Part shown: positions 8,305 through 16,467 of the stretch, in pieces | How the letters are laid out: every line of letters starts with the position of its first letter | Numbering within the stretch: the stretch's first letter is position 1 | Translations under genes and position numbers: made by a program | NCBI RefSeq assembly: GCF_042432825.1 | Contig: NZ_JBHLWN010000046.1 | Span: 1-64,000 of the forward strand | From: Gordoniibacillus chartarius | GTDB taxonomy: Bacteria; Bacillota; Bacilli; Paenibacillales; NBRC-103111 | Length of the DNA stretch: 64,000 nucleotides | Direction of reading: 5' to 3' | The notes under the pieces: model-generated | What the model saw: only the letters and a program-made list of their open reading frames with translations | Databases searched by the model: none | What the model was told of the DNA's origin: nothing

Positions 8305-8964
8305 GTGCCGAAGATACGCCACGTACTGTTTGATTTTGACGGGACGCTCGCCGATTCCCGGGCCTTAATTATTCGATTATATAATGATCTGGCTGAGCGT
8401 TACGGGTTCGGCCGTATCGATGAAGCGAATCTGGAGGCGCTGCGCGCCTTGTCGCTTCCCGACCGCGGCCGGGCGCTCGGCATTCCGGTGCTGCGCATCC
8501 CGGAGCTGGCGGTGAAGGCGAAGCGCCGTTACCGTACCTACATTGAAGACTTGGAGCCGATTGCGGGTATTCCCGAGCTGCTTCACAAGCTGCAGTCGGC
8601 CGGCGTCACGTTAACGATCCTGTCATCGAACTCCGAAGCGACGATCGGGGCGTTCCTGGCCAAGGCCGGGCTGCCGCCCTTCGCCGAAGTGCTGTCGTCG
8701 CGCGGATTGTTTGCGAAGCATCAGGCGCTGCGCAGCTGGATGAAGCGTCATCGGGTGCGGCCGGACGAAGTGCTGTACGTCGGCGATGAGCATCGCGACG
8801 CCGTTGCTTGTGTGAAAGCGGGAGTACGGATGATCGGCGTAGCCTGGGGATACGATGCGCCGGAGTTGCTCCGCGAAGCGGGAGCGTCGGCGATCGTGTC
8901 GGAGCCGCTGGAGCTGCTGGCTTATGTGACGGGAAAGGTCGCCAGCCCAGCCACGATATCTTAA
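8305..8964 (+). CDS. HAD-superfamily hydrolase (phosphoglycolate phosphatase-like)
   Basis: This 219-residue protein has HAD motif I DFDGTLADS (Asp10 nucleophile, Asp12 acid/base), motif II as LTILSSNS, a conserved Lys before motif IV, and motif IV YVGDEHRDA. An alpha-helical cap lies between motif I and motif II (type C1). Such enzymes remove phosphate from small metabolites, and the layout fits phosphoglycolate phosphatase or pyrophosphatase relatives. GTG 8305 follows AGGGGG at good spacing. The frame is open further upstream, but that part looks non-coding. The gene ends before a strong terminator at 9031. Substrate unknown. Confidence 0.85.
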   Translation: MPKIRHVLFDFDGTLADSRALIIRLYNDLAERYGFGRIDEANLEALRALSLPDRGRALGIPVLRIPELAVKAKRRYRTYIEDLEPIAGIPELLHKLQSAGVTLTILSSNSEATIGAFLAKAGLPPFAEVLSSRGLFAKHQALRSWMKRHRVRPDEVLYVGDEHRDAVACVKAGVRMIGVAWGYDAPELLREAGASAIVSEPLELLAYVTGKVASPATIS

Positions 8965-9030
8965 CGGGGTCATTATCATTCTTCAATCTTATTGCATCGA
9001 ACGACAAGATAAACGAATCATTATATTTAA

Positions 9031-9083
9031 AAGATGCGCTTGCAGGCGAAGAAGCTTTCGTTCCTGCACAGCGCATCTTTTTA
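9031..9083 (+). terminator. Terminator after the HAD gene
   Basis: AAGATGCGC and TGCAGG pair with CCTGCA and GCGCATCTT across a CGAA-rich loop, followed by TTTTT. It lies between convergent genes and could also act for the minus-strand dipeptidase. Confidence 0.85.
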
Positions 9084-9210
9084 TTGACGAATATACTAAT
9101 ATGTGTAAATATTTGGGCTAGTGGTATCTGTTGGAAAAACTTCACCACATGACCCTATTTTTTCATGTAGGTGCTTTTCGGCTGCAGTCACAGCCGGGGC
9201 ATTCTGGCGC

Positions 9211-10593
9211 TCATTGACCGATCCGGGTTTGCCCGAGCTTATCCCAGAACCGGGCCAGCGTCCGCAGCCCCAGGTCGAAGTTGTCGAGATCGAAATATTC
9301 GTTCGGGGCATGCATGTTCTCTTCCTTGAGACCGAATCCCATCATCACGACAGGGGCGTCCAGCAGCCTGCCGAATACCTCGACAACGGGAATGGAGCCG
9401 CCGCCGCGGGTGAATACCGGCTTCACGCCATATACGTCCGCATACGACTCGGCCGCAGCCCGCATAAACGGATGGTCGATCGGGGTCAAATACGGGTTGC
9501 CGCTCAGCGAACGTTTCATCTTGGCCTGCACGCCGGCCGGCGTATGCCGCTGAATGTGCCGTTCCAGCACAGCCTCGATCTCTTCCGGCTTCTGGGAAGC
9601 GACGAGACGGCACGCGATCTTGGCGACGGCGCGCCCCGGAACGATCGGTTTGATGCCTTCGCCCTGGAAACCGCCGGAGATGGAGACGACCTCCAGCGTC
9701 GGCCGGGCCGTCGTTCGTTCGACAAAGCTGAAGCCGGGCTCCCCGAACAAGGCGGACAAGCCAAGCTCCCGGCGTAGCTGCTCCTCATCTTCACCGGCGT
9801 TCGCGAGCGATTGCCGCTCTTCGGGCGAAAGCGGCAGCACGGCGTCATAGAAGCCTTCAACGGCAACCGTTCCGTCAGGACGATGCATCGACCCAAGCAA
9901 TTCCGTCAAGGCGTGCACCGCATTCGGCACTCCGCCGCCGTACAGGCCGGAATGCAGATCCTGATTCGCTGCAATTACTTCGATTTCGACGCCGATGAGA
10001 CCGCGCAAGCTGTACATGATGGCCGGCTGCCCTTTCTTGATCATGGGGTTATCGGAAATGACGACGGCGTCGGCTGCCAGCAATTCGCGATGCGTTTCAA
10101 TAAACGGAGGGGTGTGCAAGCTGGCGACTTCCTCTTCGCCTTCGATGCAAAATTTGACGTTTACGGGCATTGTGCCTTGCGTCCGCAGCCAAGCCTCGAC
10201 AAGCTTGATGTACATAAACAGCTGTCCCTTGTCGTCGGTAGCTCCGCGAGCATACAGCTTGTTGTTCCGCAGCTGTGGCTCAAACGGGGGCGTTTCCCAT
10301 AGCTCGAGCGGATCGGGCGGCTGCACGTCGTAATGACCATAGACGAGTACGGTCGGCTTGCCGGGAGCGTGAAGCCAGTCGCCGTAGACGACCGGATGCC
10401 CTTCGGTCTCCAGCACTTGAACATGCTCGCAGCCCGCGCGGCGCAGCGCATCGGCGGTCCACTCGGCGCAACGCCGTACGTCTCCGGCGTGCTCAGGCAC
10501 CGCGCTGACGCTCGGAATGCGCAAATAATCGCTCAGCTCCGCGAGATGGGCGTCCCGATGCTGCTGAAAATACGTATCCAATGAATGGGTCAT
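9211..10593 (-). CDS. M20-family metallodipeptidase
   Basis: A 460-residue cytosolic zinc peptidase of the carnosinase-like M20 branch. By comparison with CNDP2, the visible ligands are His87 and Asp89 (YGHYDVQPP), bridging Asp120 (GATDDKG), catalytic Glu154 with ligand Glu155 (EGEEE), Asp181 (ISDNP), and a C-terminal His in MHAPNE. The lid/dimerisation domain contains DLHSGLYGG. The family cleaves dipeptides and other short peptide or amide bonds, probably here for amino-acid recycling. Length is normal. TAGGAGTG precedes the ATG. It is transcribed alone, convergent with the HAD gene and divergent from the export operon. Confidence 0.92.
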   Translation of the reverse strand: MTHSLDTYFQQHRDAHLAELSDYLRIPSVSAVPEHAGDVRRCAEWTADALRRAGCEHVQVLETEGHPVVYGDWLHAPGKPTVLVYGHYDVQPPDPLELWETPPFEPQLRNNKLYARGATDDKGQLFMYIKLVEAWLRTQGTMPVNVKFCIEGEEEVASLHTPPFIETHRELLAADAVVISDNPMIKKGQPAIMYSLRGLIGVEIEVIAANQDLHSGLYGGGVPNAVHALTELLGSMHRPDGTVAVEGFYDAVLPLSPEERQSLANAGEDEEQLRRELGLSALFGEPGFSFVERTTARPTLEVVSISGGFQGEGIKPIVPGRAVAKIACRLVASQKPEEIEAVLERHIQRHTPAGVQAKMKRSLSGNPYLTPIDHPFMRAAAESYADVYGVKPVFTRGGGSIPVVEVFGRLLDAPVVMMGFGLKEENMHAPNEYFDLDNFDLGLRTLARFWDKLGQTRIGQ

Positions 10594-10789
10594 GTGATGA
10601 CACTCCTATATGTAGAGTAGGCTCGAGGAAATGCTTCCCCGTGTTCTTCTATCATATAGAAACGGTGCGCGGCGATGCAAATTCAGCGGACACGGCGGCG
10701 AATGAAAAAATTTTTGCGGATATTGTAACTTTTATTGGCAATTCCTCGTTAAGAGTTCAAGCATGAAGGGGAAGGGAGAGAAAGAACCC

Positions 10790-11569
10790 ATGAAAGGATG
10801 GTTTCGGCGGAACGCTGCGTCGGCTATACTTGACGACACCGTGCATGGCACGGAAACGGCGACGGACACGCTCCAGCCGGAAGAGCCATCGTCGGGCGAA
10901 CCGATTCTTACCGTACATAATGTTGAGCGGTCGTTCCAGGTCGGCGGCGAGAAGCTGCACGTCCTGAAGAGCATCACGATGGAGCTGAGGCCGCAGCAGC
11001 TCGTCATGCTGAAGGGCCGGTCGGGCTCGGGCAAGACGACGCTGCTGAACATTATCGGTGGACTCGATCAGCCGAACCGGGGCGAGGTGCTGTTCAGGGG
11101 ACATCCGTTTCACTCGGCGGGGGACGATGAGCGGACGCGGATTCGCCGCCGCGATATCGGGTTTATTTTCCAATCGTTCGCTCTGCTGCCGCTGCTTTCC
11201 GCCTGGGAGAATGTCGAATTGTCGCTGCGGATGGCGGGCACTCCGAAGAGCGAGTGGAAGCCCCGCGTTCAGCATTGTTTGGAGCTGGTCGGGCTCGGCA
11301 GACGGATGCATCACAGGCCGTTCGAGCTGTCCGGCGGAGAGCAGCAGCGCGTCGCCATCGCCAAAGCGATCGCGCATCGGCCCTGCCTGCTTCTGGCCGA
11401 CGAACCGACGGCTGAGCTCGATTCGCAGATGGGAGCTCAAGTGATGGCCGTCTTCCGGGATATTATCCGCAGCGAACGCGTTACGATTTGTATGACGACT
11501 CATGACCCAACGATCTTGGAGGTTGCCGATCATGTCTACGAAATGGTGGACGGAACATTCATATCTTAA
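10790..11569 (+). CDS. ABC transporter ATP-binding protein (MacB/LolD-type)
   Basis: A 259-residue ATPase. After about 35 low-complexity residues the nucleotide-binding domain carries Walker A GRSGSGKT, Q-loop FIFQSFALLPLLSAWENVELSL (a hallmark of LolD/MacB-type ATPases), signature LSGGEQQR, Walker B LLLADEPTAELD and an H-loop MTTHDP. ATG 10790 has AAGGGAGAG 9 bases upstream; ATG 10763 is an alternative. The following adaptor gene starts inside this one, and the FtsX-type permease follows it. It therefore probably drives the permease at 12651, although a second ATPase is encoded later in the same operon. Confidence 0.9.
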   Translation: MKGWFRRNAASAILDDTVHGTETATDTLQPEEPSSGEPILTVHNVERSFQVGGEKLHVLKSITMELRPQQLVMLKGRSGSGKTTLLNIIGGLDQPNRGEVLFRGHPFHSAGDDERTRIRRRDIGFIFQSFALLPLLSAWENVELSLRMAGTPKSEWKPRVQHCLELVGLGRRMHHRPFELSGGEQQRVAIAKAIAHRPCLLLADEPTAELDSQMGAQVMAVFRDIIRSERVTICMTTHDPTILEVADHVYEMVDGTFIS

Positions 11570-12647
11570 TTCAAAACTATGGAAGCCCACACTTGCGCTG
11601 GGGGCGGCGGCCGCGCTTCTGCTGAGCTCCGGCTGCTCGCTGCTGCCGAAGGAAGCGGAGGAAGAGCAGCTGCCGACGATTACCCCGGCGAAGCTGTCGC
11701 AGAAGCCGACGTACGACGTGAAGACGCAGACGCTCGAGACGAAGGTTCGCGGGAGCGGCAAGCTGATGGCGACGATTGAGGAAGAGCTGTATTTTACAGA
11801 GGAAAATGACGGAAAGCGCATCAAGAACGTAGCGGTCAAATCCGGCGATCAGGTGCAGGCGGGGCAGCTCATCGCCGAGCTGGACGTCTCCGATCTCGAG
11901 AGCCAGCTGAAGCAGAAGCAGCTGCAGACGCGGCAGGACGAGCTGACGATGATCGAGACGCTGCGCAAGTCCGATGAGGTGTCGCCGGAGCATATCGAGA
12001 AAGCTAAAATTGATTTCGAGCTGAAGCGTGAAGAATTGGCGTCTCTGCAGTCGAAGCTGGCGAAGTCGAAGCTGACCGCCCCGTTCGCCGGAACGATTGT
12101 GTCCGTTTACGTGAAGAAGGGCGATTCGATGAAGGCCTACGATACGATCGCTACGGTCGCGGATCTTAGTCAGTTGACCGTCGCCGCTTCGATTTCGGGG
12201 GACGATCTGAAGAAAATTGCCGTCGGCATGGAGACGCAGGTGGACATTAACGGTGCCGGAGCGCACAAAGGCAAAGTGAAGCAGCTGCCGAATCCGAAGC
12301 AGGAAGACAGCGGCGGGCAAAATGGCGGCTTTCCCGGTTCGTTCCCGAACGGCGATCAGCAGGAACGCGATTCGATCGACAATTACGTGCTGATTGAGCT
12401 GGAGAAATTCCCGGAGGGCTTGAATCGCGGTACGCCGCTCAGCGTGTCCGTCATTACGTCGCGGAAAGAGAATGCGGTTACGATTCCGCTGGCGGCGCTG
12501 CGTTCGTATTCCGGCCGCAATTACGTACAGGTCGTAGACGCGCAAGGCAACAAGAAGGAAGTCGACGTAGAGATCGGCCAGCAGACCGCGACGGATGTCG
12601 AGATCGTAAAGGGTCTAACCCCGGGGCAGAAAGTCGTAGGGCGATAA
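11532..12647 (+). CDS. Membrane-fusion-type adaptor lipoprotein (MacA/HlyD-like)
   Basis: A 371-residue adaptor. A lipoprotein signal ends at Cys35 (LSSGC), so it should be anchored on the outer face of the membrane. It has the usual palindromic layout: a beta-barrel/lipoyl half (VKSGDQVQAGQLIAELD), a coiled-coil hairpin at about 125-180, and a second lipoyl half (LTAPFAGTIVSVYVKKGD). The C-terminal domain ends in PGQKVVGR. A Gly/Gln-rich loop interrupts it around residues 258-282. In MacAB-like systems this subunit links the permease to substrates outside the membrane. The start at 11532 overlaps the ATPase gene by 38 bp; no better start is visible. Confidence 0.88.
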   Translation: MSTKWWTEHSYLNSKLWKPTLALGAAAALLLSSGCSLLPKEAEEEQLPTITPAKLSQKPTYDVKTQTLETKVRGSGKLMATIEEELYFTEENDGKRIKNVAVKSGDQVQAGQLIAELDVSDLESQLKQKQLQTRQDELTMIETLRKSDEVSPEHIEKAKIDFELKREELASLQSKLAKSKLTAPFAGTIVSVYVKKGDSMKAYDTIATVADLSQLTVAASISGDDLKKIAVGMETQVDINGAGAHKGKVKQLPNPKQEDSGGQNGGFPGSFPNGDQQERDSIDNYVLIELEKFPEGLNRGTPLSVSVITSRKENAVTIPLAALRSYSGRNYVQVVDAQGNKKEVDVEIGQQTATDVEIVKGLTPGQKVVGR

Positions 12648-12650
12648 CAT

Positions 12651-15578
12651 ATGCAAATGCTGCGATTCCTGTACCGCAAAATGTGGAATACGCGCTGGCT
12701 GACGCTCAGCACGCTGCTTGGTCTCGTCATGGCGGTGGCGTTCACGACGAGCATTCCGATGTATGCCGACGGCTCGCTGAAGCGTGTCGTGGCCCAGACG
12801 CTGCAAGATAACAGCGAAGGCCTCCCGGCCGGATCGCTGCTCATGCGCTATCAGGCGGCCGGTAACGAGAAGGCTGATCTGGATGCGCTTGGCAATGTCG
12901 ACCGTTATATCAAGGAGCAAATTCCCGGCGAGCTTGGGTTTCCGGCGGATACGTTCGTACGGACGTATTCGATCCGCGGAGCGCAGCTGACGCCGGACGC
13001 CTCGACGAAGATCGATCCGAGCCGTCGCAGGCAAATGACAATCGTTTCCATGGAGGGGCTGAAGGACCGGGTCGAGCTCGTGAACGGGCAGTGGGCGGCC
13101 GACACGCCGCAGAACGGCATCCTGGAGGCGGTCGTTTTCGAGGAAGCGCTGTTCCGCAACGACGTCCATGTCGGCGATCTGTTCAGCTACCCGCTTGCCA
13201 ACGGTCAGGCCCCGGTGAAGGTGAAGATCGTCGGCAGCTTCAAGCCGCTGTCGGATACGGATCCGTACTGGTATCAAGGGTTCGAAAGCCTGCTCGGCAT
13301 GCTGCTCGTCTCCGATTCGGCGATGGAGAAGGCGCTGCTGAAGGAGAAGAACGTGCCGCTGCAGCTCGCCAACTGGTATTATGCATTCAATCTTTCGGAA
13401 ATCAAGACGAGCCAGCTCGCTCCGCTGGAGTCGAAGCTGAACAGGCTCGACATCAATTTGTACCAAACGCTTAAGAATACGAAGGTCGATATTTCCTTCC
13501 TATCCATCCTGCAAGATTTCAAGCGGGAGAGCGTGCAATTGCAAATCATGCTGTTCACGCTGGCGGCGCCGATGATTGCCATGGTATTTTTCTATATCGT
13601 CATGAACGCCCGCCAATCGCTCGACAAACAGCGGAGCGTCATTGCGGTGCTTCGTTCGCGGGGCGGCTCGACCCGGCAAATCGTCGCCGTATACTTGCTT
13701 GAAGGGCTGCTGCTCGGCGTCATCGCGCTGGCGGTCGGACCGCTGCTCGGCTATTTGATGGCCAAAAGCATCGGCTCCTCAAACGGTTTCCTGCAGTTTG
13801 TGGACCGTAAGGCCGTGCCGGTCGGCTTCAATCTCGATGCGCTACTGTACGGTGCGGCTGCGGTTATTGTGGCGATCGCGGCCACAGTTGGACCGGCCGT
13901 TGCAGCGGCGCGTTCGTCGATCGTTTCCTACAAGCAGCAGCTCGCCCGCGCCGACCGTTCGCCGGGATGGCAGCGCTGGTTTCTCGATGTGGCGCTGCTC
14001 GGTCTCGTCGCCTACGGCTACTATCTTTTCGATCAGAGGCAGGTGCTTTCGATCGAGACTGGGCTTACGACGGATCAGCTGCAGGTGCATCCGCTGCTGT
14101 TTTTCATTCCGGCGCTTTCGATCTTTGCATTGGGGTTGTTTTTCTTGCGGGTATTTCCGTGGCTGCTGCGCTTGTTCGGCTGGCTCGGACGCAAATTTTT
14201 GCCGGTACCCTTATTTCTTACGCTTGTGCAGCTGTCACGATCGGCCAAATCGTATTACCCGCTGATGCTGCTGCTTGTGCTGACGCTAGGACTCGGCGTA
14301 TACAATTCGTCGGCGGCCCGCACGATCGACCTGAATTCGAAGGAACGCACGCTATATCAGTACGGAAGCGACATTCAGATTCAGGCGGTATGGGAAGGCT
14401 TTGCCGAGGATTTGCCGCAGCAGCAGGGCGGCAGTCAAGGCGGTCAAGGCGGGCAAGGCGGGCAAGCGGGTCAAGGCGCCGGGCAAGGTCAAGGCGGTCA
14501 GGGGCAAGGCCAAGGTCAAGGCCAGGGAGCTCCGGGTCAGGGCGGCCCCGGCGGCCAAGGTCAGCAGGAGCCGACGAAAATCCGCTATGTCGAGCCGCCG
14601 TTCGAAGTATTCCGCGAGCTCCCGGGCGTCGAGCATGCGGCGCGCGTGCTGCGGACTTCCGGCAATGTCGTCGTATCCGGCAAGACAACCGGAGAGGGCA
14701 GCGTACTCGGCATCGATAATGTGGATTTCGCGAAGGTTGCCTGGTGGAGGAACGACTTGTTTCCCGCCCACCCTTATCAATACTTGAACTTGCTTGGAGC
14801 GTACGAGCAGGCGGTCATCGTACCGACCGGCTTCGCGCAAAAATACCAGCTTAAGGAAGGCGATCTCGTTCAGATTACGATCGCTCAGACGCCGGTCGAA
14901 TTCGTCATCGTCGGGATACTGCCGTACTGGCCCAGCCAATATCCGGAGCAGCGGCCGTTCTTTATCGCCAACCTGGACTATATTTACGACCAAGCTCCGC
15001 TTCTTCCCTATGAAGTTTGGATCAAGATGGAGGAGGGGGCGCGTGCGACGCCGCTCGTCGAAGCGCTGCAGCAGAAGGGCATCGGTCTGGCGACGATCAA
15101 GGACGTGCGCAACGAGCTCATTGCCCAGGGCAAGCACCCGGCGCGCGGCGGCGTGTTCGGCATTCTTAGTCTCGGCTTCCTTGTTTCGGTAGCCGTTTCG
15201 CTGATTGGCTATTTGCTGTATTGGTTCTTTAACCTGTCAAGCCGCGTCGTCCAGTTCGGTGTCCTGCGCGCGATGGGATTGTCCCGGCGCGGACTGACCG
15301 GTATGCTGCTGCTCGAGCAGCTGTTTACCGCGGGGCTCTCCATCGCGCTTGGCATCGGGATCGGCAAGCTCACGAGCTACTTATTCCTGCCTTTCCTGCA
15401 AACATCGGAAAATGTGCGAACGCAAGTGCCGCCGTTCCGCGTCGTATGGGAGGCCCGCGATACGTATCAGCTGTACGTCGTCGTCACCGTTATGATCGGC
15501 ATCGGCGCGGCTCTGCTGTTCCTGCATATCCGCAGACTGCGCGTACATCAAGCGGTGAAGCTCGGGGAGGAGAAGTGA
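12651..15578 (+). CDS. Large FtsX-type ABC permease with Gly/Gln-rich insert
   Basis: A 975-residue permease. It has an N-terminal membrane span, a large extracellular domain (about 40-270), an FtsX domain (about 290-430), a second span pair, a second extracellular domain (about 560-830) and a C-terminal FtsX domain (about 840-965, motif FGVLRAMGLSRRGL). It thus has two FtsX modules in one chain, as in other large Gram-positive FtsX permeases. Residues about 588-642 are almost only Gly and Gln, with a few Pro and Ala, inserted in the second extracellular domain. Mechanistically it should be a mechanotransmission-type exporter. It starts 3 bp after the adaptor gene and is followed 4 bp later by a second ATPase gene. 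Confidence 0.88.
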   Translation: MQMLRFLYRKMWNTRWLTLSTLLGLVMAVAFTTSIPMYADGSLKRVVAQTLQDNSEGLPAGSLLMRYQAAGNEKADLDALGNVDRYIKEQIPGELGFPADTFVRTYSIRGAQLTPDASTKIDPSRRRQMTIVSMEGLKDRVELVNGQWAADTPQNGILEAVVFEEALFRNDVHVGDLFSYPLANGQAPVKVKIVGSFKPLSDTDPYWYQGFESLLGMLLVSDSAMEKALLKEKNVPLQLANWYYAFNLSEIKTSQLAPLESKLNRLDINLYQTLKNTKVDISFLSILQDFKRESVQLQIMLFTLAAPMIAMVFFYIVMNARQSLDKQRSVIAVLRSRGGSTRQIVAVYLLEGLLLGVIALAVGPLLGYLMAKSIGSSNGFLQFVDRKAVPVGFNLDALLYGAAAVIVAIAATVGPAVAAARSSIVSYKQQLARADRSPGWQRWFLDVALLGLVAYGYYLFDQRQVLSIETGLTTDQLQVHPLLFFIPALSIFALGLFFLRVFPWLLRLFGWLGRKFLPVPLFLTLVQLSRSAKSYYPLMLLLVLTLGLGVYNSSAARTIDLNSKERTLYQYGSDIQIQAVWEGFAEDLPQQQGGSQGGQGGQGGQAGQGAGQGQGGQGQGQGQGQGAPGQGGPGGQGQQEPTKIRYVEPPFEVFRELPGVEHAARVLRTSGNVVVSGKTTGEGSVLGIDNVDFAKVAWWRNDLFPAHPYQYLNLLGAYEQAVIVPTGFAQKYQLKEGDLVQITIAQTPVEFVIVGILPYWPSQYPEQRPFFIANLDYIYDQAPLLPYEVWIKMEEGARATPLVEALQQKGIGLATIKDVRNELIAQGKHPARGGVFGILSLGFLVSVAVSLIGYLLYWFFNLSSRVVQFGVLRAMGLSRRGLTGMLLLEQLFTAGLSIALGIGIGKLTSYLFLPFLQTSENVRTQVPPFRVVWEARDTYQLYVVVTVMIGIGAALLFLHIRRLRVHQAVKLGEEK

Positions 15579-15582
15579 CGCG

Positions 15583-16461
15583 ATGATCACCTGCGACGGA
15601 CTTGTCAAAATCTACAAAACCGACGACCTCGAAGTCGTCGCCCTGCAGGGCCTCAACATCCAGGTCGATCAAGGGGAAATGATGGCCATCATCGGCAACA
15701 GCGGCTCCGGCAAATCGACGCTGCTCAACATACTTGGCGGGCTCGACCGACCGTCAGCCGGGCAAGTACGCGTCGGCGATTGGGATTTGCTCAAGATTAC
15801 CGATAAGCAGCTCGTCGAGTATAAGCGCAGCACGGTCGGGTTCGTCTGGCAGAACAACGCCCGGAACTTGATTCCGTTCTTGTCGGCGCTGGAAAACGTG
15901 GAGATGCCGATGATGCTGAGCGGCACATACGACCGTGAATACGCCAAGCAGCTGCTCGATTGGGTCGGCCTCGGCCACCGGCTGCACAACAAGCTGCATC
16001 AGCTGTCCGGCGGCGAACAGCAGCGGGTGGCGATCGCGATCTCGCTGGCCAACAAGCCGAAGCTGCTGCTGGCCGACGAGCCTACGGGCTCGGTCGATAC
16101 GCGGACGGCGGATCTCATCATGGACATCTTCAACCGCTTCAACAAGGAGCTGGGCGTGACGATCGTCATCGTTACCCATGACCTGACGATGGCCGGCAAA
16201 GTCGGCCGCGTCGTGGCGATCCGCGACGGAATGACCTCTACGGAGTTCATTAAGCGCAACCCTAACCTCGATCTGCGCGGAGGCGAAGAGCGCAGCTCGG
16301 TATACAACGTCCATGAAGAGTATGTCGTCCTCGACCGCGCCGGCAGGCTTCAAGTGCCGAAGGAATATTTGCAGAAGCTGAACATCAGCGGTAAAGCTTC
16401 CATGGAATTCGACGGAGAACAAATCGTCATCAAACCACCTAAATCAATTGAAGGAGCGTAA
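15583..16461 (+). CDS. ABC ATP-binding protein fused to an AbrB-like C-terminal domain
   Basis: This 292-residue protein starts with a complete MacB-type ATPase (about 1-225: Walker A GNSGSGKS, signature LSGGEQQR, Walker B LLLADEPTGSVD, H-loop VTHDL). The tail at about 247-286 reads VVLDRAGRLQVPKEYLQKL, then GKASMEFDGEQIVIKPP. This follows the AbrB/MazE swapped-hairpin pattern (xDxxGRxxxPKExxxxL...DxxxExxxxxxxIxIxx). Such domains bind DNA or dimerise in AbrB, SpoVT and MazE; here it may simply dimerise the ATPase. It is the second ATPase of the operon, next to the permease, and either could energise it. Confidence 0.85.
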   Translation: MITCDGLVKIYKTDDLEVVALQGLNIQVDQGEMMAIIGNSGSGKSTLLNILGGLDRPSAGQVRVGDWDLLKITDKQLVEYKRSTVGFVWQNNARNLIPFLSALENVEMPMMLSGTYDREYAKQLLDWVGLGHRLHNKLHQLSGGEQQRVAIAISLANKPKLLLADEPTGSVDTRTADLIMDIFNRFNKELGVTIVIVTHDLTMAGKVGRVVAIRDGMTSTEFIKRNPNLDLRGGEERSSVYNVHEEYVVLDRAGRLQVPKEYLQKLNISGKASMEFDGEQIVIKPPKSIEGA

Positions 16462-16467
16462 TGATTC

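Noticed and set aside
13967..14719. Long Arg/Ala/Ser-rich frames inside the FtsX permease gene
   Set aside because: They are alternative-frame shadows of a G+C-rich gene, with no ribosome site and biased composition.
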